Below, piece after piece: positions 34,298-43,284 of a stretch of 64,000 bases of DNA; the stretch's first letter is position 1, and every line of letters starts with the position of its first letter. The position numbers and the translations under genes were made by a program. The stretch is from SYOC01 sp964441775 (GTDB lineage Bacteria; Desulfobacterota; Binatia; Bin18), in NCBI GenBank assembly GCA_964441775.1, contig CAYTVL010000004.1, forward strand, positions 1 through 64,000, in the 5' to 3' direction. The notes below the pieces were generated by a model. The model worked only from the letters and a program-made list of their open reading frames with translations. It searched no databases and had not been told where the DNA came from.

Positions 34298-35307
34298 TCA
34301 AGACGCTGTGCTTCACGCTGCTAGGATTGCTCGTGCTCCTGAATGTGGCAGGATGTCACACTTCGCCTCCACCACAGTCGGCTTCCTCAGAAAAATTCCG
34401 TGTCGCGCTCCTAACTCCAGGCCCAGTCAGCGATGCAGGGTGGAATGCTCTAGCCTACGAAGGGCTGACAAAAATCCGGGATACTCTCCATGCCGAAGTA
34501 AGTCAGATCGAAACCAAAACTCCTGCTGAGTTTGAAGAATCTTTTCGGGATTATGCCAGCCGAGGCTTTCAACTCGTCTTTGGGCACGGTTTCGAGTTTC
34601 AAGATGCAGCAGCAAAAGTCGGAGCAGATTTCCCGCAGACAGTCTTCATCACTACGTCCGGAAGCACGGTCAGAAAAAATGTGGCCCCGATGCGGTTCAT
34701 GCTCGAACAAGCCACGTATCTGATGGGCATGATGAGTGCCCAACTGTCGAAAACTGGGAAAATAGGTGCTATTGGTGGAGTAGAAATCCCCCCCTTAAAA
34801 AGCACGTTTCTGTCCTTTGAAGCCGGAATCAAAAGTATCAACCCAGAGGCTCACCTTATCGCAACGTACATAGGCAACTGGGAAGATGTGGGCGCAGCCA
34901 AACAAGCGGCCTATGCGCTCATAGAGCAAAACTGCGACATCATTTTCCCAAACGCCGACGCCGCGAGCTTAGGAGCTTTTCAAGCAGCTCAGGAAAGGAA
35001 AATCCTCGCACTAGGAGCCAACAAGAACCAAAACGACGTCGCGCCAGAGGTCATCCTGGCAAGTGGCGTCATTGATATACCGGCAGCATTTCTCCAAGTC
35101 GCCGAAGAAGTGCAGAAAAAAAACTTTCAAGGCCGCCTTATGCGACTAGGGATGAAAGAAGGTGTGATTTCGCTCGTCTACAATGCAGCGCTCCAAGGCC
35201 GCCTTTCCCCCGAGGCGCAAGTTCGCCTTACCACTGCTCAACAAAAAATCATCGCTGGCTCTTTGTCGGTGCCCAGCGTCGAATTCACTCCTGTTAATAT
35301 ACCTTGA
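34294..35307 (+). CDS. BMP-family substrate-binding lipoprotein
   Basis: 337 residues from GTG 34294. Lipoprotein signal with lipobox LNVAGC (Cys 21). The BMP/PnrA fold is visible: FRVALLTPGPVSDAGWNALA, IGAIGGVEIPPLKSTFLSFE, AYALIEQNCDIIFPNAD. BMP proteins bind purine nucleosides in characterised cases (PnrA, BmpA/YufN type). It is the binding part of the importer made with the next three genes. Confidence 0.93.
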   Translation: MIKTLCFTLLGLLVLLNVAGCHTSPPPQSASSEKFRVALLTPGPVSDAGWNALAYEGLTKIRDTLHAEVSQIETKTPAEFEESFRDYASRGFQLVFGHGFEFQDAAAKVGADFPQTVFITTSGSTVRKNVAPMRFMLEQATYLMGMMSAQLSKTGKIGAIGGVEIPPLKSTFLSFEAGIKSINPEAHLIATYIGNWEDVGAAKQAAYALIEQNCDIIFPNADAASLGAFQAAQERKILALGANKNQNDVAPEVILASGVIDIPAAFLQVAEEVQKKNFQGRLMRLGMKEGVISLVYNAALQGRLSPEAQVRLTTAQQKIIAGSLSVPSVEFTPVNIP

Positions 35308-35349
35308 ACAGAAGTCGTTTGCCCTTTCAGCCCTCTTCTCCAAAAGTCT

Positions 35350-36894
35350 ATGCAAGAAGTGTCGTTGCGCGAGCTGACGAAAACCTTTTCAGGCGTTCGT
35401 GCAGTCGATCGAGTCTCTATCGATTTCCACGCCGGAGAAATTCATGCGCTGCTAGGAGAAAACGGCGCTGGTAAGTCAACATTGATGAATCTCCTCTGTG
35501 GGCTCTATCGTCCAGACTCCGGCGCCATCTACCTGCACAATCATCTCCACACCTTCTCTTCTGCTCGGTCCGCTCTCGCCGCTGGCATCGTGATGGTCCA
35601 CCAACACTTCATGCTAGTGCCAACCCTCACCGTCGCCGAAAATATCCTCCTTGCCTTACCTGGAAAAGCCTACGCAAAAGTAAAAAGGAAGGACCTGGCC
35701 AGACAAGTGTCCAACCTCGCCGCCCGATACGGCATTGCCATTGAGAATCCCAACGCCTTGGTTTCAACTCTTTCCGTAGGCGCCCAGCAACGTGTCGAAA
35801 TCTTGAAAGCCCTAGCGACAAACGCTCGCGTTGTCATTCTCGATGAGCCAACTGCTGTACTGACTCCGCACGAAGTGACAAACCTCTTCGAAGCTCTCCG
35901 TAGGTTAAAAAAAGATGGATACTTGATTCTCCTTATCACCCACAAAATTCCGGAAGTGCTGGCCATCAGCGACCGACTGTCCATTCTACGACGTGGTCGG
36001 CTCATCTTGACACGAGAAACACGTTCGTGCTCCGCCGTTGAGCTGGCAAACTTAATGGTCGAAATACCAGAGTCTCAGGGTTCACCTCATCAGACGAAGG
36101 ACAATCCAAGAATCTCACAGACAGACCCCGTTCTTCCACTCTTCGTCTTCCAGAGTTTTTCTTTGTCAAAAATAAAAAAAGAGGGGGGAAATGCCCCATC
36201 CAATACTTCGCTCGTACTCTATGCCGGAGAAATCATTGGAGTTGCGGGCGTTGATGGAAATGGACAAACAGAACTCGCAGAGTCGCTGATGGGCCTGCGC
36301 CATGCAGCCGAGGAAACACTCTCTCTCAAAGGCCAACAACTGGAGCATCCCATTCCAGCCGCGCTTCGTACAGCCGGGGTAGCGTGCATTCCTCAAGACC
36401 GACGAAAAGAAGGATTAGCCCTCAGCCTCTCAATCGAAGAGAACCTGTTGATAAATCAGGCCCTGCTTTCACATTTGAAGCGCGGATTTTTCTTGCCGCC
36501 TTCACACGTACGACGTTTTGCAGAAGAACAAATTGCCCGCTTCTCAATCACCCCCCCTATCCCACAACAACCAGTATCAAGCCTCTCCGGAGGCAATCAA
36601 CAACGGGTCATTATCGCCAGAGAACTTTCGACAGAGCCCAGCATTGTCATCGCGGTCAACCCTAGTCGCGGGCTTGACATCAGCGCTACCCAATATGTTC
36701 ACCAGCAACTTCGAGAACTCCAACGGCGAGGAACAGGCGTCATTCTTATTTCAACGGATCTCGATGAGATTCTTTCCTTAAGCAATCTTGTTTACGTACT
36801 TTACCAAGGCGCTCTCCGGGGCCCTGTACTACCAACAACAACCCGAGAAGAACTCAGCCAAATGATGAGCGGAGTCTGGGAGGAGTCCTCGTGA
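35350..36894 (+). CDS. ABC transporter ATPase, two nucleotide-binding domains (YufO-like)
   Basis: 514 residues with duplicated ABC domains. NBD1: LLGENGAGKSTLMNLLCGLY, signature LSVGAQQRVEILKAL, Walker B VVILDEPTAVL. NBD2: GVDGNGQTELAESLMG (no Lys/Ser in the P-loop), signature LSGGNQQRVIIARELS, IVIAVNPSRGLD. A degenerate second P-loop is normal in sugar/nucleoside importers of this class. It energises the two permeases that follow. Confidence 0.95.
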   Translation: MQEVSLRELTKTFSGVRAVDRVSIDFHAGEIHALLGENGAGKSTLMNLLCGLYRPDSGAIYLHNHLHTFSSARSALAAGIVMVHQHFMLVPTLTVAENILLALPGKAYAKVKRKDLARQVSNLAARYGIAIENPNALVSTLSVGAQQRVEILKALATNARVVILDEPTAVLTPHEVTNLFEALRRLKKDGYLILLITHKIPEVLAISDRLSILRRGRLILTRETRSCSAVELANLMVEIPESQGSPHQTKDNPRISQTDPVLPLFVFQSFSLSKIKKEGGNAPSNTSLVLYAGEIIGVAGVDGNGQTELAESLMGLRHAAEETLSLKGQQLEHPIPAALRTAGVACIPQDRRKEGLALSLSIEENLLINQALLSHLKRGFFLPPSHVRRFAEEQIARFSITPPIPQQPVSSLSGGNQQRVIIARELSTEPSIVIAVNPSRGLDISATQYVHQQLRELQRRGTGVILISTDLDEILSLSNLVYVLYQGALRGPVLPTTTREELSQMMSGVWEESS

Positions 36895-37940
36895 TACCAT
36901 TGCTCACGCTCCTACCTTCGCTGCTCGCGCTTTTTTCCGCTTTTCTCGTCGTCACAATTGGCTTATGGTTGAGTGGTTTCAGCGCAAGTGCAGTCTTTCT
37001 TGCTCTCCTTAGTGGAGCCGGAGGCGATGCGTATCGACTTTCTGAAACTTGTGTGAAAGCTTGTCCCTTGCTCTACACAGGACTATCGGTCTCACTCGCT
37101 CTCCATGCTGGAATGTGGAACATCGGGGCTGAAGGTCAGTTTTTGGTTGGAGCCTTAGCCGCCGCCTGGGTGGGACAATATACTTCGACATTATCCCAAT
37201 TTGCTGGAGTCCTGTTGGTTTGTTTTGCTGCAATGCTGGGTGGCTGTGCGTGGGCGAGCTGCGCGGCCACCTTGAAGAATAAACGTGGAGTGAATGAAGT
37301 AATCAGTACAATCATGCTGAACTTCATTGCCACCGGTTTTGTCAGTTACTGCGTGCATGGTCCTCTCATGGAAAAAGGAGCCCAATATCCACAAACCGAT
37401 CCTCTCCCACTGGCAGCTCAGCTTCCTCGCCTCTTTCCCCCTACCCGCCTACATCTGGGATTTCTCCTTGCTCTCCTGTGCGCTGTCGCCGTGCAGATTG
37501 GTCTTTTTTACACCAAGGCTGGGCTCAAGCTCAGAGCCACGGGAGCAAATGCCGTCGCTGCACGTTTTGCAGGTATTGCAGTAGAGCGACAAATCAATCT
37601 TGCCTTCACCATCAGTGGGGCGCTAGCCGGACTTGCAGGAGGTGTTGAAGTGAGCGGAGTCACCCAAAGAGTCTACGAAAAATTCTCTCCAGGATACGGC
37701 TATACGGCTGTTGCTGTCGCTTTAATCGCCCAACGCTCACCGGTGGGCATTATCTTCGCCGCGTTTCTTTTCGGTGCGCTTGAGTCAGGCTCCACAAACG
37801 TTCAAAGAAGTGTAGGGATTTCTTCAGTGTTAGTCTCAATTATTCAAGCGATTGTTATCCTTCTTCTCGCTGTTTACAGTACGGAGCCCGTCAAAAATTT
37901 TCTTAAACAAAAACTTGATATAGCAAAGACACCAATTTAA
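36891..37940 (+). CDS. ABC transporter permease (YufP-like)
   Basis: 349 residues, about eight or nine membrane helices. Family phrases: MWNIGAEGQFLVGALAAAWV, NKRGVNEVISTIMLNFIATG and LRATGANAVAARFAGIAVER, with the GxxGxxxxA-type coupling loop. Starts with GTG overlapping the ATPase stop by four bases, so the operon is tightly coupled. Confidence 0.94.
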   Translation: MIPLLTLLPSLLALFSAFLVVTIGLWLSGFSASAVFLALLSGAGGDAYRLSETCVKACPLLYTGLSVSLALHAGMWNIGAEGQFLVGALAAAWVGQYTSTLSQFAGVLLVCFAAMLGGCAWASCAATLKNKRGVNEVISTIMLNFIATGFVSYCVHGPLMEKGAQYPQTDPLPLAAQLPRLFPPTRLHLGFLLALLCAVAVQIGLFYTKAGLKLRATGANAVAARFAGIAVERQINLAFTISGALAGLAGGVEVSGVTQRVYEKFSPGYGYTAVAVALIAQRSPVGIIFAAFLFGALESGSTNVQRSVGISSVLVSIIQAIVILLLAVYSTEPVKNFLKQKLDIAKTPI

Positions 37941-37982
37941 TTTCCTAGTTTCCTCTTTTACTGCTTTGTTTGCATTCGTTCC

Positions 37983-38930
37983 ATGATAATTTTTACTACA
38001 TTGGCGGCGCTGTTTTCCAATAGTAGTGCATTATTCTTTTCGACTTTGATCGCGACCACCCCACTCCTTTTTGCAGCGTTAGGAGAAACACTGGCGCAAC
38101 GTGCAGGCGTAATCAATATCGGGCTAGAAGGAATCCTCCTTTGTGGGGCCTTCGCTGGTATGATCGGCAGCTATTTTACTGGGTCGCCTTTCCTTGGGCT
38201 CCTCGCAGGCGGAGTTAGCGGTGTCCTTTTGGCAGGGCTTTTTGCTTTTGTCACCGTCGGACTTGCTGCGAACCAAATCGTTGCTGGCATTAGTATCAAC
38301 CTTTTAGCTGCTGGTTGCACCGGAGTACTCTATCGAGCCATTTTCAGCGTTACTGGACAAGCATTGATTGTGTCAACCTTCCAGCCGTACTCAATTCCAT
38401 TCCTCAGCACCATCCCATTTTTTGGCCCAATTTTCTTTCGACACACGCTTCTGGTTTATTTCTCTCTCCTTTTAGTGCCTTGCTTCAGCTTTTTTTTGTT
38501 CCACACGCGAAAAGGACTACAAATTCAAGCAGTAGGAGAACATCCAAAAGCAGCCGAAACTTTAGGAATTTCTGTTACGCGAATAAGAACATTCACACTT
38601 TTACTTGAAGGATTTTTAGGAGGTATAGGAGGAAGCTATTTATCGCTTGCCTACGCAAACACCTTCATTGAGGGGATGTCTGCAGGGCGAGGCTTCCTTG
38701 CAATTGCGATCGTCATTTTCGGACGCTGGACACCAGCAGGCGTTCTCGCCGCAGCCCTTTTCTTTGGTGGGGCCACAGCGCTTCAGTTCCATCTTCAAGC
38801 ATTAGGATCAACCCTCCCTTACCAATTTGTCCTTATGCTTCCATATGTCTTGACCCTCTTAGCGCTCGTGTTTACAGGCTCAAAACTCTCAGCTCCTGCT
38901 TCACTAGGAGAACCATACAATCACGAGTAA
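37983..38930 (+). CDS. ABC transporter permease (YufQ-like)
   Basis: 315 residues with about eight membrane helices. ATTPLLFAALGETLAQRAGVINIG is the typical opening, then NQIVAGISINLLAAG and LQIQAVGEHPKAAETLGISV, and a closing GGATALQFHLQ. It forms the second half of the membrane channel with the preceding permease, and ends the operon. Confidence 0.94.
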   Translation: MIIFTTLAALFSNSSALFFSTLIATTPLLFAALGETLAQRAGVINIGLEGILLCGAFAGMIGSYFTGSPFLGLLAGGVSGVLLAGLFAFVTVGLAANQIVAGISINLLAAGCTGVLYRAIFSVTGQALIVSTFQPYSIPFLSTIPFFGPIFFRHTLLVYFSLLLVPCFSFFLFHTRKGLQIQAVGEHPKAAETLGISVTRIRTFTLLLEGFLGGIGGSYLSLAYANTFIEGMSAGRGFLAIAIVIFGRWTPAGVLAAALFFGGATALQFHLQALGSTLPYQFVLMLPYVLTLLALVFTGSKLSAPASLGEPYNHE

Positions 38931-39018
38931 AAGCTCTATGTGACGTAGAGAAATTTGAGGTCGTCAAGCTGCATGCTCACCTCTTTCCTCATCAATCTCC
39001 TTACAACACTGAATATCG

Positions 39019-39324
39019 TCACAGATGCTCGACGCGACTTTTTTTCCAAGTCAAAGAAGATGGTGGAAGAGAAGGGACAAGAGGTCCAGGAGCAACACGA
39101 GAAGAGGTATGGATTTTGGTCACAGCTTCTTTATGAAGTAAAGGAACTGAAGCTATAATATAAAGCAAGATCACATGAAGGAAGACCTGTAAAGGCCAAA
39201 AAGCGCGAAGAGCCTTTGTTTCTCGTGTCTGTATTCCATGTCGTAGTAAGCGACTTGTGCGAAGATCAAAAAATAACGTTGTCAAAAGCAAAACTAGGCA
39301 AGCACAAAAAGGAGTAAAGAACAT
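39019..39324 (-). CDS. Small membrane protein, unknown
   Basis: 101 residues. GGAGGAATTTGT before ATG 39324 is a strong ribosome binding site, the main reason to accept it. Two hydrophobic segments are likely (FFTPFCACLVLLLTTLFF and VFLHVILLYIIASVPLL) separated by a basic loop (RTSRLLRHGIQTRETKALR), then a Pro/Ser-rich tail. No family recognised. An overlapping plus-strand frame at 38955-39158 has no comparable support. Confidence 0.5.
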   Translation of the reverse strand: MFFTPFCACLVLLLTTLFFDLRTSRLLRHGIQTRETKALRAFWPLQVFLHVILLYIIASVPLLHKEAVTKIHTSSRVAPGPLVPSLPPSSLTWKKSRVEHL

Positions 39325-39571
39325 ACAAATTCCTCCGTGAGAAAATCAACTGCCCCTTCTCATGCGCAAATTTACTGCCAACAAATTCTTTTCCCATCTC
39401 GCCAAGCTTATATCAGAGTACTTGAAGTGCAGATTTGAAAAGACTGAGCAATTTTGTTTATCGCGATAAGGTACTCGCAAACGCTTTTATTTGATTCCCT
39501 AAGAGAACGAAGAAATTCACGCCCGATCGGGCAGTATAGTCTGAAGAACAGATCCATAAAGAAGAGGAAGG

Positions 39572-39661
39572 CGGAGGGAGTGGGATTTGAACCCACGAGG
39601 GCCGGGTTAGGACCCTGCCGGTTTTCAAGACCGGTGCTTTCAACCGCTCAGCCATCCCTCC
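39572..39661 (-). tRNA. tRNA-Ser (anticodon UGA)
   Basis: Reading the minus strand: acceptor GGAGGGA pairs with TCCCTCC, discriminator G. D-arm TGGCTGAGCGGTTGAAAGCA; anticodon stem-loop CCGGT-CTTGAAA-ACCGG gives anticodon TGA; a long variable arm (about 17 bases) and T-arm GTGGGTTCAAATCCCAC follow. The long variable arm and G discriminator fit tRNA-Ser. Length 90 bases. CCA is not encoded. A recombinase fossil lies immediately 5' of it. Confidence 0.97.
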
Positions 39662-39672
39662 ATGTAGGGAAT

Positions 39673-40280
39673 TCAAGCACTTAGCACGGTCTTCTTCTTC
39701 AGTCCAGTGCTGTGTGACACTGGTGTGACACCAGACGGCTTGTTGTTGCGAGCAAACACCTTGTCCATGGTGTGACCAGTAATCACTTTCACGAAGTCAC
39801 GATCCCACTCCTCAGTCACTTTTCTCGTAGCAAAGGATCGCCTGAGGTCATGGAAATGAACGTCTTTCAGCTCTGCTCGTTTCACTGCGGTCTCAAAAGC
39901 GTCGCGAATCGTTCTCGGCTGTGCAAACGGCTTCCCTCGATTGGACAGAAACACCCGCTGTGCGAGGTCTACACCTTCCCTCTCGACTGCCAGAGTTCAA
40001 ATAACGTTATCCGTAAACATTGACTCATAGGGATCAGTCGTCTTCTACCGGTCTTGGTATCCTGACTATCGAGCATGATAATGTTTTCCTGGAAGTTTAC
40101 TTGAGGCCATATCAATGAAACAATTTCTCCCCGTCTCATTCCGGTTTTCCATGCCATAAGTAGAATGGGCTTTAACGTCTGATAAGCCAAATCTAGTAAA
40201 ATTTCAAATTCTCTTCTGTTAACACCCTATCGTGTTCGTTATCTTCGGGGAACAATTCCACGGCTGGCAGCTTTTCTATA
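39673..40280 (-). pseudogene. Tyrosine recombinase (integrase) C-terminal domain, decayed
   Basis: In pieces on the minus strand: ELFPEDNEHDRVLTEE, (frame change near 40205) FEILLDLAYQTLKPILLMAW, KTGMRRGEIVSLIWPQVNF, TKTGRRRLIPM, (frame change near 39972) QRVFLSNRGKPFAQP, VHFHDLRRSFATRKV, VKVITGHTMDKVFARNNKPS. The active-site Arg, Lys, HxxR and GH are recognisable, but the catalytic Tyr of the usual RYNKPS phrase is Asn (RNNKPS). With frameshifts and this change it is dead. Its position 11 bases from the tRNA-Ser 5' end marks an old integration site. 40281-40558 holds no supportable gene. Confidence 0.85.
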
Positions 40281-40558
40281 AACGCGATTCCCGGCAAAAA
40301 CGCTTACGCAATCAAGCGTTTGTAGAGAGAATAGGCAGGCCCATAAGTACGCCGATGTTCACGCCTGAAATACCCAATCCGGAGGCGCGCTAGGGGTCTT
40401 AAAGTCGATTTTTCATCCTGGACATTTTTGCGCCAGCTTCTCCGAAAACAGCATTGAAATATAGTCGAGGATGCTAGCTCTGCATTGCTCGATCAAGAAG
40501 TAGATATGCATATCCAGGAAACCGGAGCAAGATATTTTCAACCTCGAGAGGCACCCAT

Positions 40559-40628
40559 ATGAAAGGCGCTGTTTTTCACGGTCCGCAGCAACCGCTGACG
40601 ATAGAAGAAGGGACACTCAGGGACAGAC
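40559..40628 (+). pseudogene. N-terminal scrap of a zinc-type alcohol dehydrogenase
   Basis: ATG 40559 starts MKGAVFHGPQQPLTIEEG, the standard opening of GroES-like alcohol dehydrogenases (MKAAVxHGPxxPLxIEEV), with GAGAGG upstream. Homology stops after about 20 codons, where the sequence runs into the 3' end of the convergent VOC gene. It is a truncated remnant. Confidence 0.5.
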
Positions 40629-41519
40629 TCAGCTCGGGCGATTCGGGATATCTTTTTCGCTCAACTCGATCATCATCCCAAAGGCTTGATTGCTGTCGAG
40701 CACCAGCGAGTCGCCATCCTTGGTAAATCGTTGTCCCTTGGAGAGGAGATGCTCTGCCGCACACTTTAAGTCCCGCGTCTTGAACGTGACTGAGTAAATC
40801 CCTTCGCCCACCCGCGCCAGGTCAATGCCTTCGGGACTGGTCGGTGCTAACGGCTGTGCGGCTTCGATAAGGGTGTCTTCACCGACTGCGTAGTAGAGGC
40901 TTCGCTTCCGCCCGGGCACTTCGGCTTTATGAATCAGCGTGCCGCCCAGCGCATTCTGATAGACTGCGGAGGCTTCGTTAAGGTCGCGGAACAGCATCGT
41001 CAAATGCGAAGAGCGCTCGATGCCAAGCGGATGCTGATCGCGAGAGTATTCAATCGACCAGCCCGGCTGCAGGCGCGGATCGATGAAGAATTTGGGCACG
41101 GCCGCAAACTCGAACGCGGCGTGGGTGTCCTGCGGATGTGTCCATATGGCGCCATCCCTGCGCGACGGCACAGTCACGGCATTCCCCACCATGTCGAACA
41201 ATCGGATCTTTCTCTCGGTCAGGCGAGCGCAGGTTTCGGCCAGGTCGTCCACATACCAGGCGATCGAATGTAAGTGCTGCCCATAGCGGGAATAGAATCT
41301 GCCCAGAGCTGATTTCTCCCAACCTTGCATGTGGCGCAACGGCTGAGCCGGCTCCATAACAAAGTCGGCTATCAGGACCAGCGACGCCTTGCGCATCGCG
41401 GCTTTCATCGAATTCCGGACAAACCTGCGCACGGCAAAGACGTCGTCATACCAGCCGTCGGCCGCATCCAGATCATTTACGACATGTAGCAGATGAAATT
41501 CTTTGCCGATTTTGAACAT
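40629..41519 (-). CDS. VOC-superfamily (glyoxalase/dioxygenase) protein
   Basis: About 296 residues from ATG 41519 (GGGAGGAAACCG upstream). Two vicinal-oxygen-chelate modules: FHLLHVVNDLDAADGWYDDV with LHSIAWYVDDLAETCARLTE, and HLTMLFRDLNEASAVYQNAL with YSVTFKTRDLKCAAEHLLSK. Metal ligand candidates are His in FHLLHVV, His in GQHLHSI and His in SSHLTMLF. Related proteins include ring-cleavage dioxygenases and fosfomycin or glyoxalase types; the substrate is not known. It is isolated on the minus strand. Confidence 0.85.
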   Translation of the reverse strand: MFKIGKEFHLLHVVNDLDAADGWYDDVFAVRRFVRNSMKAAMRKASLVLIADFVMEPAQPLRHMQGWEKSALGRFYSRYGQHLHSIAWYVDDLAETCARLTERKIRLFDMVGNAVTVPSRRDGAIWTHPQDTHAAFEFAAVPKFFIDPRLQPGWSIEYSRDQHPLGIERSSHLTMLFRDLNEASAVYQNALGGTLIHKAEVPGRKRSLYYAVGEDTLIEAAQPLAPTSPEGIDLARVGEGIYSVTFKTRDLKCAAEHLLSKGQRFTKDGDSLVLDSNQAFGMMIELSEKDIPNRPS

Positions 41520-42202
41520 CGGTTTCCTCCCGAGATTCGCACCTGCTGACGTACTTAGCACCTTCTCCATGATTTGCAACTTATGGCGCAGTTACTTTTC
41601 GTACCGATGCACTTGTCCGATTTCGAAGGCTCTCAAGACTGCGTACCAAGTCTCGAATCCGAGAACGAAAATACGAGGAAAAGAGAGTCAGGTCTTACGA
41701 TTCAGCGTTTTCTTCCTCTGCGAATCGATTTACCTTGGCAATGTGTTAATGTAAAGTTGATCTTTATTCTCGTCGTGGCGGCGCGTATATGCCCGATGCG
41801 CTTGCCCACGGTCTACCACCATCGCCTTCATGAAACATTGATCACAAACATGCTTTTGCATCTTGAAAGTCCAGACGCACTCTGCCATACAGGAACCATT
41901 AGACCGGGACATGAGCTCAGTGCACGGCTCATTATAAGGAGAGGGTCATGGGAACTTAGTGCATAGATCTCAGAAGGCATGACGCGCTTACTCAAAGAGC
42001 ACTGCGTCTTCTCCCCTCCACTCCTGTCACGAAGGGCGCGTTCCTAACGTCACTCGAGAAGGGGGCAGTGATCATCCCATGGGGTGACCCTGGTTAGAGC
42101 TGCGCGCTCGGAAGATTCTCTCGCCCTTCTGGTGAGTGACAGGCACTGAAGGGAGCACGATCTGAAACATTGTATTCTCATCATGTTCTTCAAGGAGGAG
42201 AC
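41520..42202. other. Gene-free stretch before the catabolic cluster
   Basis: About 680 bases without a supportable gene, tRNA or terminator. Frames that stay open here lack ribosome sites and look like chance. It should contain the promoter for the plus-strand cluster beginning at 42203, but no clear -35/-10 pair stands out. Confidence 0.5.
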
Positions 42203-43273
42203 ATGTTGACTCTATGTTGTTCGCCGAGCGCGGCATCCCAGTCGAGTAACAGACCCAAGCAGCAACGAAACGGAAAGCCTCCCACCGTGGACATCCACTG
42301 TCACATCGCCACGCCTGAGTGTGAGCCCTTGGTCAAAGAGCTCTTCGCTCCGGAGAAAGAGCCTTTCGTGTTTTTTACCAACGCCGAGACGCGAGAGGTC
42401 AATCGGCGTCTCTTTGCGACCATGGCCGTGAAAATGGCCTCGCCGAAAGAACGGCTCAAGGACATGGACCGCATGGGCATTGAGATCCAGGCTATTTCTC
42501 CTTCGCCAAACCAATACTACTACTGGACGGATGGCGCACTAGGGTTACAGTTGGCGCGTATGCAAAATGAGCGAGTAGCGGAGATCGTGCGCGCCTCACC
42601 TACCCGCTTCGTCGGGATGGCCACCTTGCCGCTGCAGGATGTCGAGCGCGCCGTGCTAGAACTGGAGCGGGTCGTCAAAGAGCTGGGTCTGCGAGCTATC
42701 GAGCTCTCCACAAACGTCAACGGAGTAGACTTGGATGATCCTCGCTTCGAGCCGGTGTTTGCGAAGGCCGAAGCCCTGGACGTGCTGCTCTTTCTCCATC
42801 CCATTGGATGCACTGCTGGAGAGCGCATGCGGGACTACTATCTGATCAATATCGTCGGCCATCCACTCGAATCGACCGTGGCGGTATCTCGTCTTATCTT
42901 TGGCGGAGTCTTGGAGCGTCATCCCCGCCTGAAAATATGCGTGGCTCACGGGGGAGGATACCTCCCGTTCTATGCAGGGCGGATGGACCATGCGTATCAG
43001 GTGCGTCCGGAATGCCGGCATTTCATTCAGCGACCTCCCAGCACCTATTTGCGCCAACTCTACTTTGACACCGTGCTGTACACCGAAGACAGTCTTGTCT
43101 ATCTTGTCAAGCAAATGGGAAGCGACCATATCGTGTTGGGTACTGACTATCCGGCTGACATGGGAGAGGCGGACCCGCTGGGCTATATTGGGAAGGTACG
43201 AGCGCTCTCACGGGAAGATAAACGCAATATCTGCGGGGGGAATGCCGCCCGGCTGCTACACATTACGCATTGA
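42203..43273 (+). CDS. Amidohydrolase, ACMSD-type decarboxylase/hydrolase
   Basis: About 356 residues from ATG 42203 (AAGGAGGAGAC). Amidohydrolase_2 fold: VDIHCHIATPECEP (HxH metal motif), DMDRMGIEIQAISPSPNQYY, FVGMATLPLQDVERAVLELE, VAHGGGYLPFYAGRMDHAY (second-sphere His), and VLGTDYPADMGEADPLGY (catalytic Asp). Relatives decarboxylate aminocarboxymuconate semialdehyde, 5-carboxyvanillate or gamma-resorcylate. First gene of a plus-strand catabolic run with a cupin-like and an AllA-like gene behind it. Confidence 0.93.
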   Translation: MLTLCCSPSAASQSSNRPKQQRNGKPPTVDIHCHIATPECEPLVKELFAPEKEPFVFFTNAETREVNRRLFATMAVKMASPKERLKDMDRMGIEIQAISPSPNQYYYWTDGALGLQLARMQNERVAEIVRASPTRFVGMATLPLQDVERAVLELERVVKELGLRAIELSTNVNGVDLDDPRFEPVFAKAEALDVLLFLHPIGCTAGERMRDYYLINIVGHPLESTVAVSRLIFGGVLERHPRLKICVAHGGGYLPFYAGRMDHAYQVRPECRHFIQRPPSTYLRQLYFDTVLYTEDSLVYLVKQMGSDHIVLGTDYPADMGEADPLGYIGKVRALSREDKRNICGGNAARLLHITH

Positions 43274-43284
43274 GGAGAGAACCT

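Noticed and set aside
36217..36260. Broken ATPase because NBD2 lacks the P-loop Lys
   Set aside because: A GxxGNGQTE second P-loop is normal for the two-domain ATPases of sugar and nucleoside importers.
38955..39158. A 67-codon plus-strand frame after the last permease
   Set aside because: Overlaps the minus-strand small membrane protein, which has a far better ribosome site; composition alone does not support it.
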